NCBI RefSeq assembly: GCF_900168065.1
Contig: NZ_FUZZ01000001.1
Coordinates: 1,984,001-2,048,000, forward strand
DNA: 64,000 nucleotides
Reading direction: 5' to 3'
Source: Chitinophaga ginsengisegetis
GTDB taxonomy: Bacteria; Bacteroidota; Bacteroidia; Chitinophagales; Chitinophagaceae
Both the position numbers and the translations under genes were made by a program. This document shows positions 1-7,363 of the stretch, piece after piece. The notes beneath the pieces are model-generated. The model saw nothing but the letters and a program-made list of their open reading frames with translations, did no database searches and was not told where the DNA came from. Every line of letters starts with the position of its first letter. Position 1 is the stretch's first letter.

Positions 1-138
1 GGCGTATCAGAACTGATCTTTTTCAGTGACCTCGCCGGACAGGCCACCTATCAAACCCATCCCATTCACCTGGAGTTTATAAAAAACTGTAGTCATTTAT
101 GGGAGAAAGTAATCGTTTATGATGCCGTAGAAGTATAA
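1..138 (+). CDS. Dabb family protein, C-terminal part (5' end outside window)
   Basis: The reading frame is open from base 1 and stops at 138, so only the last 45 residues are visible. The tail pattern, with Q-T-H-P-I-H followed by a hydrophobic stretch and ending V-I-V-Y-D-A, is typical of the C-terminus of stress-responsive dimeric alpha/beta barrel (Dabb) proteins, small cytosolic ferredoxin-fold dimers of mostly unknown function. The downstream DinB gene starts 9 bases after the stop, so the two are probably co-transcribed. The start, length and any N-terminal domain cannot be judged. The assignment rests on this short tail only. Confidence 0.6.
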   Translation, partial: GVSELIFFSDLAGQATYQTHPIHLEFIKNCSHLWEKVIVYDAVEV

Positions 139-147
139 AAAGATATC

Positions 148-651
148 ATGGCAACGGAATACTGGATGAGCGGGCCGGTAGAAAATATACCGGCATTACT
201 GCAACCCGTGGCGCATGCTTTACTGCAGGCCAACCAGGAGATCAATAACTTAATGCAGGATTTCCCGGAAGATCTTTTATGGGAGAAGCCAGCCGGACTG
301 GCCTCTCCGGGATATCATCTTCAGCATGTGAGTGGTGTGCTCGACCGGCTGTTTACCTACGCCAGGGCAGAAGCGCTCAGTCAGCAGCAGTTTGCCGCCC
401 TGGCTGATGAAGGTAACCCAGGCGCAACTCTTCATGATCTGCTGGATCATTTCAATGCACAGGTACATCAATCGCTGATGCAATTGTCCGCCACCCCGGA
501 AGACACGCTCACTGCTTTCCGGGGTGTAGGCAGAAAACAGCTCCCCTCTACCGTGTTGGGGTTACTGTTTCATGCCGCAGAACATACTATGCGGCACACC
601 GGGCAATTGCTTGTTACGGCCAAAGTGCTGCTGGATATGCATGCGCGTTAA
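148..651 (+). CDS. DinB-family (DinB-like four-helix) protein
   Basis: A 167-residue soluble protein with the DinB/DfsB-like four-helix-bundle pattern. A central helix carries H-L-Q-H-V-S-G-V-L-D-R-L (about residues 58-69) and a C-terminal helix carries H-A-A-E-H-T-M-R-H-T-G-Q-L (about 142-154). These histidines match the metal-binding triad positions of the family. Members are metal-dependent enzymes such as thiol transferases, or are uncharacterised; no substrate can be inferred here. The ATG at 148 lies 9 bases after the Dabb stop, which suggests one transcript. Length is normal for the family. Confidence 0.8.
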   Translation: MATEYWMSGPVENIPALLQPVAHALLQANQEINNLMQDFPEDLLWEKPAGLASPGYHLQHVSGVLDRLFTYARAEALSQQQFAALADEGNPGATLHDLLDHFNAQVHQSLMQLSATPEDTLTAFRGVGRKQLPSTVLGLLFHAAEHTMRHTGQLLVTAKVLLDMHAR

Positions 652-683
652 AAGCGATGCCGCCATTACCCTTCGTGTAAATC

Positions 684-700
684 CGGATATTTTTTATCCG
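684..700 (+). terminator. small A/T-loop hairpin between DinB and ggt
   Basis: A perfect inverted repeat CGGATA / TATCCG flanks a five-T loop 33 bases after the DinB stop. It is short and has no clear U tract after it, so it may be a weak terminator or a leader structure of the gamma-glutamyltransferase gene, which starts 20 bases downstream. Confidence 0.3.
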
Positions 701-720
701 TAAAACTATAAATTAGCCCT

Positions 721-2673
721 ATGAAACGCTTCCTCCTTCTCTCCCTCGTGTTGGGTTATTATACCGGCATGCAGGCACAGCAAACGCAGAAACCACCTTT
801 ACACGGCAAAAACTGGATGGCCGTAACCGGCAAGCCCCTGGCTGCAACAGCCGGCGCCATGATCTTCCAGCAACACGGCAATGCTGTGGATGCCGCCTGC
901 GCTATGCTGGCGGCCACCTGCACCATGTGGGATGTACTCAGCTGGGGCGGAGAAACACAGGCGCTGATCTATAATCCCAAAACCGGGAAAGTAATTGCCA
1001 TCAATGCCCTGGGCGTGGCTCCTACCGGCGCTACTCCCGCATTTTATAAAGGAAAAGGATACGACTTTCCGCCTGAATACGGTCCGCTTGCAGCAGTAAC
1101 ACCGGGAACCGCCGGTGGACTATGCTACATGCTGGCAGAATACGGCACCCTCAGTTTAAAACAGGTACTGGCTCCTGCAATGGAAATGGCGGCCGGCTAC
1201 CCGATAGAAGCACAAACCGCCAACAGTATTGAACGCGGGAAAAAATATATTAACGAATGGCCTTACAGTAAAGCTGTTTTCCTGACACACCCCGGTGAAA
1301 AAAGAGAAGCGCCGGAAGCAGGAGAAATTTTTGTGCAGAAGGACCTCTTGTCTACCCTCACCAAAATGGTAGCAGCAGAACAGGAAGCACTGCGCAACCA
1401 TAAAAGCAGGAAAGAGGCAATCATGGCAGCGTACGACCGTTTTTACAAAGGAGACATTGCCAAAGAATTTGTACGTGGCTGCCAGGAGCAGGGCGGACTC
1501 ATCACCCTGGAAGACCTCGCCCGCTGGAAGCCGGTGGAAGAAGAACCCCTGCATATTAATTACAAAGGCATAGAAGTGTATAAGCTGCAGGAATGGACAC
1601 AGGGGCCCATGCTGCTGCAAAGCCTCAACATCCTGGAAAATTTTGACCTGAAATCAATGGGATATAATTCCACTGCATATATTCATACGCTGTATCAAAC
1701 CATGAACCTCACTTTTGCGGACCGTGACTTTTATTACGGCGATCCTGCGTTCAATACCAATCCTGCTATCAAAGGATTGTTAAGCAAAGAATACGGCAAG
1801 GCGAGGGCCAAACAGATCAATCTGGCACAAAATGATGCAAACGCAGGACCGGGTGATCCCTATCCTTTCATCGGGAAAACCAATCCTTACCTGCATTTCC
1901 TGGAGGAGCGCAAGCAGCTGGCAGATACCAGCAGTGGCCGCCAACCCGGCGGATTTGTTCCTAAACATGACGCCACTACGATGTTGCAGCATGGAGATGC
2001 TATGTCGCCGGAAGGGGATCTGAATCAGCTGTATGCCGCCAACACACCCGACAGCGCCTATATGGACCGGCTGTGGCGTGGCACCACCAGCGTGGAAGCA
2101 GCAGATAAAGACGGCTGGGTAGTATCTATTACACCCAGTGGCGGCTGGCTGCCCGCCTGTATTGCAGGCAAAACCGGCATTGGTATGAGTCAGCGGGCAC
2201 AAAGCTTTGTGCTGGATTCTGCGGTATGTCCTTTTAATGTGATTGCTCCCGGTAAACGGCCGCGGGTAACGCTTACGCCTTCGATGGCATTGAAAGACGG
2301 TAAGCCTTTCCTGGCCTTTGGCGTACAGGGTGGCGATACACAGGACCAGAACCTGTTGCAGTTTTTCCTGAACGTAGTGGAGTTTGGCATGACGGTACAA
2401 CAAGCTACAGAAGCTGCGAATATAAATACCAACCAGTTATGGTTGTCGTTAGGCGGTACTACCATCAAAGACAGGGAGCCCCGTCCGGGAAGCATCCTGC
2501 TCAATAATAATACATCGGAGAAAACACGCAAGGCCCTGGAGCAAATGGGTTATCACCTCACGTTTGGAGAGCGTACCAGCGGCCCCATAAATGCTATTTA
2601 CATGGATCGTGTGCATGGCAGTTTATGGGGTGGCAGTAGTAATCATGGAGAAGATTATGGAATAGGTTGGTAA
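721..2673 (+). CDS. ggt: gamma-glutamyltransferase family protein, exported
   Basis: A 650-residue protein with an N-terminal signal peptide (about residues 1-19, ending A-Q). GGT enzymes are Ntn hydrolases that cleave gamma-glutamyl bonds of glutathione and related compounds, here presumably in the periplasm. The family landmark is the autoprocessing site: T-T-S-V-E-A-A-D at residues 455-462 matches the T-T-x-x-S-V-x-D nucleophile motif, with T455 the predicted new N-terminus of the small subunit. The region around residues 40-65 (G-N-A-V-D-A-A-C-A) is the usual GGT N-terminal signature. A later segment (S-M-A-L-K-D-G-K-P-F, about 515-524) is also typical. Glutathione specificity is not certain, because several bacterial paralogues act on other amides. 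It converges with the next gene, leaving only 5 bases between stops. Confidence 0.85.
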   Translation: MKRFLLLSLVLGYYTGMQAQQTQKPPLHGKNWMAVTGKPLAATAGAMIFQQHGNAVDAACAMLAATCTMWDVLSWGGETQALIYNPKTGKVIAINALGVAPTGATPAFYKGKGYDFPPEYGPLAAVTPGTAGGLCYMLAEYGTLSLKQVLAPAMEMAAGYPIEAQTANSIERGKKYINEWPYSKAVFLTHPGEKREAPEAGEIFVQKDLLSTLTKMVAAEQEALRNHKSRKEAIMAAYDRFYKGDIAKEFVRGCQEQGGLITLEDLARWKPVEEEPLHINYKGIEVYKLQEWTQGPMLLQSLNILENFDLKSMGYNSTAYIHTLYQTMNLTFADRDFYYGDPAFNTNPAIKGLLSKEYGKARAKQINLAQNDANAGPGDPYPFIGKTNPYLHFLEERKQLADTSSGRQPGGFVPKHDATTMLQHGDAMSPEGDLNQLYAANTPDSAYMDRLWRGTTSVEAADKDGWVVSITPSGGWLPACIAGKTGIGMSQRAQSFVLDSAVCPFNVIAPGKRPRVTLTPSMALKDGKPFLAFGVQGGDTQDQNLLQFFLNVVEFGMTVQQATEAANINTNQLWLSLGGTTIKDREPRPGSILLNNNTSEKTRKALEQMGYHLTFGERTSGPINAIYMDRVHGSLWGGSSNHGEDYGIGW

Positions 2674-2678
2674 GTAAA

Positions 2679-3377
2679 TTACTCCCTGCTCCACACTTCA
2701 TGAATAGGATCTCCTTTTGAGCTGTTGCCGCTGTGGTCCCAGTTGTTGCCGTTTACGCTGCCTTTAAAAGACAGCGCTGCGCCAACGCGGGAGCTATCGC
2801 GGGAGAAGAACTCAATTTTTTCGGTGTAGGTACCGTTTTCAAAAGTATAGGTACCTCCGCCGGAGCCAAAGAACTCGCCTGTTTCCTGGTTGATAGCCAC
2901 CCATTGAAAGCGGGTGCCGGTCAGTATTTTCATGGTTCGCCTTGCGCTGTTGGGGATGGGTGTCATCTTACCTTCTCTTTCCCGTGAAGTGATCTGCCAG
3001 CTGCCTGCCAGCGGGCCGGTTCCATCGTCGATACGGGTCCACTCCTGTTTGCCGCCCCCGGGGCTACTGGTGATCAGCTGCCCATTTTCCATGCCTACCG
3101 GCACCGTAGTTTTTTGTCCTACCTGTGAGGCATTGGCAGTATTAAAAAGAATGGCTACATCCACCTGTGTGTCGCCTGCCTGTTTCCAGGTTCCGCCATA
3201 TGAGGTGATGAAGCGTTGACTATTGTAATCCGTAACGGTAAACCAGGTGGGGGTAATGAGCAGCACGCTGGTTGCGTCTCCCGACACTGACTTCCAGGCG
3301 CCTAACGGCGAGTCCTGTGCGCTGAGTATACCCAGGCAGGAACAGCATAACGTAAATAACAGGATTAGTTTTTTCAT
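2679..3377 (-). CDS. secreted protein with two lipocalin-like (DUF4488-like) repeats
   Basis: A 232-residue protein with a cleavable signal peptide (about residues 1-20, ending S-A-Q). The mature part appears to hold two related beta-rich units. One starts G-A-W-K-S-V-S-G-D near residue 26 and one starts G-S-W-Q-I-T-S-R near residue 125; each is followed by a G-G-T-W/Y-type strand. This G-x-W opening is usual in lipocalin-like/DUF4488 proteins of Bacteroidota. No catalytic residues are evident and the function is unknown. Its 3' end nearly touches that of ggt, so the two genes are convergent and unlikely to be co-regulated. Confidence 0.6.
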   Translation of the reverse strand: MKKLILLFTLCCSCLGILSAQDSPLGAWKSVSGDATSVLLITPTWFTVTDYNSQRFITSYGGTWKQAGDTQVDVAILFNTANASQVGQKTTVPVGMENGQLITSSPGGGKQEWTRIDDGTGPLAGSWQITSREREGKMTPIPNSARRTMKILTGTRFQWVAINQETGEFFGSGGGTYTFENGTYTEKIEFFSRDSSRVGAALSFKGSVNGNNWDHSGNSSKGDPIHEVWSRE

Positions 3378-3455
3378 AACATAGCGTTTGTTTTCTTAAG
3401 ATAAGCAAACAAACGCAGTAATTAAGCGGTTTCTCCCGGTTGCATGCACGGGGCT

Positions 3456-3821
3456 TTATTTATACAGATGCTGGTCCTGTATATAATCGATATCGTGTTT
3501 TTTGAGATAAGCGATTCCCCATTCGCTGGCAAATTCATACAAGGGGGCGAGTGATTTTCCTTCGGTGGATAAATAGTATTCCACGCGGTAAGGTTTTTTG
3601 GTGATCACATTCTTCTCTATCAGTTGATCGCGCTCCAGTTCTTTAAGTTGCTGACTGAGCATTTTTTCGGAGATGCCCGGCAGGTTATCCCTGATTTCAG
3701 CGTAACTTTTTTTCGTAAAATAATGCAGGTGGAAGAGTATTAACAGTTTCCATTTCCCTCCTATAAATCCGAGTGTTACGTCTACCGGGCAGGTGTATGT
3801 TTTATCATTTAGTGTGATCAT
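3456..3821 (-). CDS. HxlR-family winged-helix regulator with conserved Cys
   Basis: A 121-residue regulator when started at the ATG at 3821; an in-frame TTG nine bases upstream is possible but less likely. It has the HxlR core: C-P-V-D-V-T-L-G-F-I-G-G-K-W-K near the N-terminus, then the winged-helix segment S-E-K-M-L-S-Q-Q-L-K-E-L-E. The N-terminal Cys before P-V is the position used for redox or electrophile sensing in YodB/HypR-type members, so it could sense reactive electrophiles or quinones. No target gene is adjacent in the same orientation, so any regulon is unknown. The other two HxlR proteins in the window lack this Cys. Confidence 0.85.
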   Translation of the reverse strand: MITLNDKTYTCPVDVTLGFIGGKWKLLILFHLHYFTKKSYAEIRDNLPGISEKMLSQQLKELERDQLIEKNVITKKPYRVEYYLSTEGKSLAPLYEFASEWGIAYLKKHDIDYIQDQHLYK

Positions 3822-4005
3822 AAGCTGCAAGTGTAAGGCCGTTCCAAGTTAAGAACATTTGCTCATCCCGGACCTGCTTTCCGGTAAGGTATTTCCTGTT
3901 ACAGGAGCGGGCGCTAAGCATAAAAATTTTGAGTAGGCTTATGAAGTGGCGGGCTGGCATTTTGAAGTAACTGCTACCGGCTGGCAGCGATAATGGTTCA
4001 GAGAG

Positions 4006-4040
4006 ACAGGCATCCGCAGTGCGCAGCCGGGGATGCCTGT
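4006..4040 (-). terminator. hairpin after the YfeS-like gene
   Basis: A 10-bp perfect stem, ACAGGCATCC / GGATGCCTGT, lies 3 bases past the stop of the minus-strand gene ending at 4044. There is no strong U tract, so termination is plausible but unproven. Confidence 0.4.
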
Positions 4041-4043
4041 ATA

Positions 4044-4556
4044 CTATGCTTCTTCCAGCACGCGTTTCAGGATATTCAGGTACCCGATATGTTGTTCCGC
4101 ATAGGAACTGCTTTCAGAGAGCTGCGCCCAGGCTATTTGCCGTTCCAGGGCAATATTGATCACTGGTTTGTTGGCTTCTTCAATCACGCCTTCATCTGCC
4201 AGTTGTCCGAAGCCTGCTGCGATCACAGAAACATCCAATGTAAAAATAAACTGCTGATCATCAAATGCAGGATCTTCTTTCATACGAATGATCAGGTCCC
4301 TGTCCAACAGTGTTTCATTATAATCTTCAAAAGCCATTTCCCCTACAGATTCAATGGTCCATTTTAAACATTCAATGGTAGGTGTAAAGGGGTATGCCCG
4401 GCGCCATTCCCGGTATGAGGCAAGTCCGGTGTCTCCTTCATCTGATCCAAAAGGCGCCAGTTCATCGGCGGGGTCCCAGAAAAAGTCTTCAGATATCAGG
4501 GCAATAGCTCGTGCATGTGCATGATCTTTATCTATGCCATAGATTTCTTCTTTCAT
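4044..4556 (-). CDS. uncharacterised protein, YfeS-like
   Basis: A 170-residue soluble acidic protein without signal peptide or membrane segment. The N-terminal part has H-A-H-A-R-A-I, F-F-W-D, D-E-L-A-P-F-G-S-D-E-G and E-W-R-R. This combination resembles, from memory, the E. coli YfeS family, whose function is unknown. The rest is helical with no recognisable catalytic motif. It follows the DUF4240 gene with an 18-base gap on the same strand, so the two form a small operon. Such paired acidic small proteins are often immunity-like, but no toxin gene is visible beside them, so that is speculation. Confidence 0.5.
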   Translation of the reverse strand: MKEEIYGIDKDHAHARAIALISEDFFWDPADELAPFGSDEGDTGLASYREWRRAYPFTPTIECLKWTIESVGEMAFEDYNETLLDRDLIIRMKEDPAFDDQQFIFTLDVSVIAAGFGQLADEGVIEEANKPVINIALERQIAWAQLSESSSYAEQHIGYLNILKRVLEEA

Positions 4557-4574
4557 AAGATATGTTGTTTTAAA

Positions 4575-5066
4575 CTACGCTTTACCCCATCCATCGGTAT
4601 TCGAGCAGGTTTCGATGCAATGTCTCGTATACCGCTCAAATTCTTCTCCAAATAATTCCTGGTACACCATATACCCGATAAATCCAACAATCTCTGCTTC
4701 TGCATCGCAGGTAGCCTTTGAAGGATTTTCGTCGATCATTTCATAGTACGCTTTCCCCATTCCTACAATAAAACATCTGCAATAGAGGAAACCGTCGTCT
4801 GATCCATCCGTATATGCCTGGATATCTTCCCGGTCGATCTGAAATAATTTCTCTTCCATGATATGATTAAATCCTGTCAGCTCCTCCTTATCCAGTTGCA
4901 GCAGGATATCGCGGATATTATTGGTGATAGCGCCATACACTTCACCGGTCAGGTCCTCGATCAATATAGCATCATTGGTTTTCAATGCCGTATTGCGCAT
5001 ATCCAGTAATGCCGGGGATGCAGCCCACGCTTCTTCAATAATCTGCCAGAATTTAAATTCATTCAT
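4575..5066 (-). CDS. DUF4240 domain protein
   Basis: A 163-residue acidic cytosolic protein beginning M-N-E-F-K-F-W-Q-I-I-E-E-A. The F-W-x-I-I-E-x-A opening, a middle Y-G-A/I segment, and the later D-D-G-F-L-Y-C-R-C and Y-Y-E-M-I-D-E-N-P segments fit DUF4240. The family has no established function, although members occur near polymorphic-toxin loci in other genomes. It is the first gene of a two-gene minus-strand unit with the YfeS-like gene. The 239 bases upstream (5067-5305) separate it from the divergent sigma factor gene and hold an A+T-rich stretch with no recognised element. Confidence 0.65.
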   Translation of the reverse strand: MNEFKFWQIIEEAWAASPALLDMRNTALKTNDAILIEDLTGEVYGAITNNIRDILLQLDKEELTGFNHIMEEKLFQIDREDIQAYTDGSDDGFLYCRCFIVGMGKAYYEMIDENPSKATCDAEAEIVGFIGYMVYQELFGEEFERYTRHCIETCSNTDGWGKA

Positions 5067-5305
5067 AAGAGTAGAAATTAATGATCATTAAGAATTAACT
5101 GTAAGATATACATAGGAAACGCAGTGTAAATGCGTAGTAAAATCAGCGGTCAGTGTATCGGCATGCATTGAAAATACGCAATAATTTCCTTTCTTTTCAA
5201 CCCGGCTGCGAAAACCTCCCTCTCACATAAATTATTTTATTATTAATTTCATGTCCACTAAATTTACCCCGTTATTGTTTTTGTGAGGGTACAAAACTTC
5301 CAGCT

Positions 5306-5905
5306 TTGCCAGACATTTCCTTGACTGATGAACATGATTTGCTGCAAAAAGTTGCCATGGGTGACGGGGACGCGTATACCATCCTGTTCAGACGCTACAG
5401 CGGGCAGGTATATGACGTGGCCATGCTTTACCTGAGAGACAGCAGCCTCGCCAGGGAAATTGTACAGGAAGTTTTTATGAAAGTATGGCTGAAAAAAGCC
5501 GATATGTCTCACATCAAACAATTCAAAGATTACCTGTTTATCCTCACCCGCAACCACATTTACGATGGCTTCAAAAAACAGGTAGTACGGCTGAAAGCCT
5601 ATGATTTCCATCTCAAAAACCAGCCGGAAGCACAAAATGATACCGATCACCTGTTGCTGCAGCGGGAATACGATGCCATCCTGGACAAAGCCGTGTCCGG
5701 CCTGCCACCGGAGCGGAAAAAGGTGTACCTGGCCCGCCGGCAGGGCTGGAGCAACGAAGAAATTTCCCAGCAGCTGAACATCTCGGTACATACCGTTAAG
5801 AAGCAAATGAGCCTCGCTATGCACGCTGTACGGGCTTTTGTGAAGTCCCGGCTGCAAAATGATATCGTCCCCTTTCTCCTGTTCCTGCTCATCTTCCGCA
5901 GGTAA
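5306..5905 (+). CDS. ECF RNA polymerase sigma factor (FecI-like) of the N-glycan locus
   Basis: A 199-residue sigma-70 family ECF factor. Region 2 spans about residues 25-65 (L-F-R-R-Y-S-G-Q-V-Y-D and E-I-V-Q-E-V-F-M-K-V-W). Region 4 spans about 133-170 (L-P-P-E-R-K-K-V-Y and the helix-turn-helix E-I-S-Q-Q-L-N-I-S-V-H-T-V-K). No in-frame ATG exists near the N-terminus; the best starts are TTG at 5306 or TTG at 5321. The hydrophobic C-terminal tail is common in Bacteroidota members of this group. It precedes a FecR gene and an STN-domain SusC, the classical cell-surface signalling order, so it presumably directs transcription of the downstream SusC/SusD/GH18 genes on substrate binding. Confidence 0.85.
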   Translation: MPDISLTDEHDLLQKVAMGDGDAYTILFRRYSGQVYDVAMLYLRDSSLAREIVQEVFMKVWLKKADMSHIKQFKDYLFILTRNHIYDGFKKQVVRLKAYDFHLKNQPEAQNDTDHLLLQREYDAILDKAVSGLPPERKKVYLARRQGWSNEEISQQLNISVHTVKKQMSLAMHAVRAFVKSRLQNDIVPFLLFLLIFRR

Positions 5906-5998
5906 TATCTTCTCCCGAAAAAAAAATTTTATCCCGGATACTCCTTTTTTGCCGGTTGCTCGTCTTTACCCCATATCACCCTTCCAAAATCGCTGATA

Positions 5999-7183
5999 AT
6001 GTCCATAACGGAAGTACAGTTACTGCTTGAAAAATATAAGAATGGCCGGATCAGCCAGGAAGAACTGCTGCGCCTGAAAGCGATGGTAGCCGGAAACGAC
6101 TATGAGCCGGAAATCAAAGCAGATATCCTGTCGGCCCTGTACAGCAGCGAAGCGTCGCAAAGCGGCCTGACTGCGGAAGATAGTGAAGCCATTTTACAAA
6201 ACATCCTGCAAACAACACCTCCCCGCGCTACCGGCCATACCCGCAGAATGATCTGGTATGCAGCCGCAGCAACTTTGCTGGGAGCCACTGTACTAACAAG
6301 CGTCTTTTACCTGAACCGTGAACAACAGCCGGTTATAGTGGCCGCACAAAAAGCCAATCCCCTGGCGCCAGGCACCAATACCGCTGTACTGGTGCTGGCG
6401 GATGGCAAAACCATTTCGCTCGACAGCACCAACACCGGCGCACTGGCAAAACAAGGCAACAGCAGCATCGTAAATTCAGCGCAGGGCCTTGCCTATAAAG
6501 CAGAAGGCGCTGCCACAGAAGTAGTATATAATACCGTGGTAACGCCCCGTGGCGGGCAATACCAGCTTACCCTGGCAGACGGCAGTAAAGTATGGCTGAA
6601 CGCCGCCAGCAGCATCCGCTTCCCTACTACATTCAGCGGGAAAGAACGACTGGTGGAGATTTCCGGAGAAGGTTATTTCCAGGTGGCTGCCAATGCGAAA
6701 CAACCATTCCGGGTGAAAGTAAAAGGCAATCCTGATATGGAAGTAAACGTGCTGGGCACCAGCTTCAATATTATGGCCTACACCGATGAAAAAACGATTA
6801 CCACTACCCTGGAAGCCGGCGCTGTTCAACTGGTAAATGGCAACAACCGGAGCCTGCTGCAACCTGGTTACGGCGGCAGTCTGAATGCCGGTGATGCCGC
6901 ATTCACCATCGAAAAAGCAGACCTGGAACAGACACTGGCCTGGAAAGAAGGCAAATTCAGGTTCCGCAATACCAGCATACAAACCATCATGCGCCAGATA
7001 GCCAGGTGGTATAATATAGAGGTTACCTATGAGGGTGATCTATCGGACGTGCGCTTAACAGGGATCATTTCCCGGCGGGAAAATGCAGCTTCTTTATTAA
7101 AGATCCTGTCAACAACAAAACGAGTTCACTTTGATATTAATGACAACCGGGTCGTGGTAACACCATATGACCCTGAGCAATAG
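5999..7183 (+). CDS. FecR-family anti-sigma factor
   Basis: A 394-residue single-pass inner-membrane anti-sigma factor. The cytosolic N-terminal part (about residues 1-85) is followed by a transmembrane segment (about 86-104), the periplasmic FecR domain (about 175-275, with T-P-R-G-G-Q-Y and G-S-K-V-W-L-N-A-A-S-S-I) and a C-terminal DUF4974/STN-like domain (about 320-390). It is predicted to hold the upstream sigma factor inactive until the STN domain of the downstream SusC protein contacts it. It lies 93 bases after the sigma gene and 180 bases before susC. A hairpin in the second gap may reduce read-through. Confidence 0.88.
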   Translation: MSITEVQLLLEKYKNGRISQEELLRLKAMVAGNDYEPEIKADILSALYSSEASQSGLTAEDSEAILQNILQTTPPRATGHTRRMIWYAAAATLLGATVLTSVFYLNREQQPVIVAAQKANPLAPGTNTAVLVLADGKTISLDSTNTGALAKQGNSSIVNSAQGLAYKAEGAATEVVYNTVVTPRGGQYQLTLADGSKVWLNAASSIRFPTTFSGKERLVEISGEGYFQVAANAKQPFRVKVKGNPDMEVNVLGTSFNIMAYTDEKTITTTLEAGAVQLVNGNNRSLLQPGYGGSLNAGDAAFTIEKADLEQTLAWKEGKFRFRNTSIQTIMRQIARWYNIEVTYEGDLSDVRLTGIISRRENAASLLKILSTTKRVHFDINDNRVVVTPYDPEQ

Positions 7184-7271
7184 GCGCTATTTGTCCACTT
7201 ATGAATTGATCATTTTTAAACTTATTTAGGTTATGAAGACGTAAATAATTCCACTGCCGGTTGTAAAAAAA

Positions 7272-7295
7272 CCGGAAGCACTGCAATGCTCCCGG
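7272..7295 (+). promoter_or_regulatory. hairpin between fecR and susC
   Basis: The stem CCGG-A-AGCA / TGCT-C-CCGG with a six-base loop lies in the 180-base gap between fecR and susC. A comparable hairpin sits at the same place in the second sigma/fecR/susC locus (53489-53513). It may act as an attenuator or RNA-processing site that separates low-level regulator expression from high-level receptor expression. This is inference from position. Confidence 0.4.
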
Positions 7296-7363
7296 CTATA
7301 GAAGGCAACCCAACTCCCTGAATCATTTAGAAAATTGAATTATTAAGCCAACAACACAAAAGT

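Noticed and set aside
1780..2403. Long open frame antisense to ggt
   Set aside because: It lies wholly opposite a conserved gamma-glutamyltransferase and its translation looks like reverse-frame noise rich in Cys, His and Arg.
5264..5857. Open frame of 197 codons antisense to the first sigma factor
   Set aside because: The plus-strand frame has complete sigma regions 2 and 4; the antisense product has no family features.
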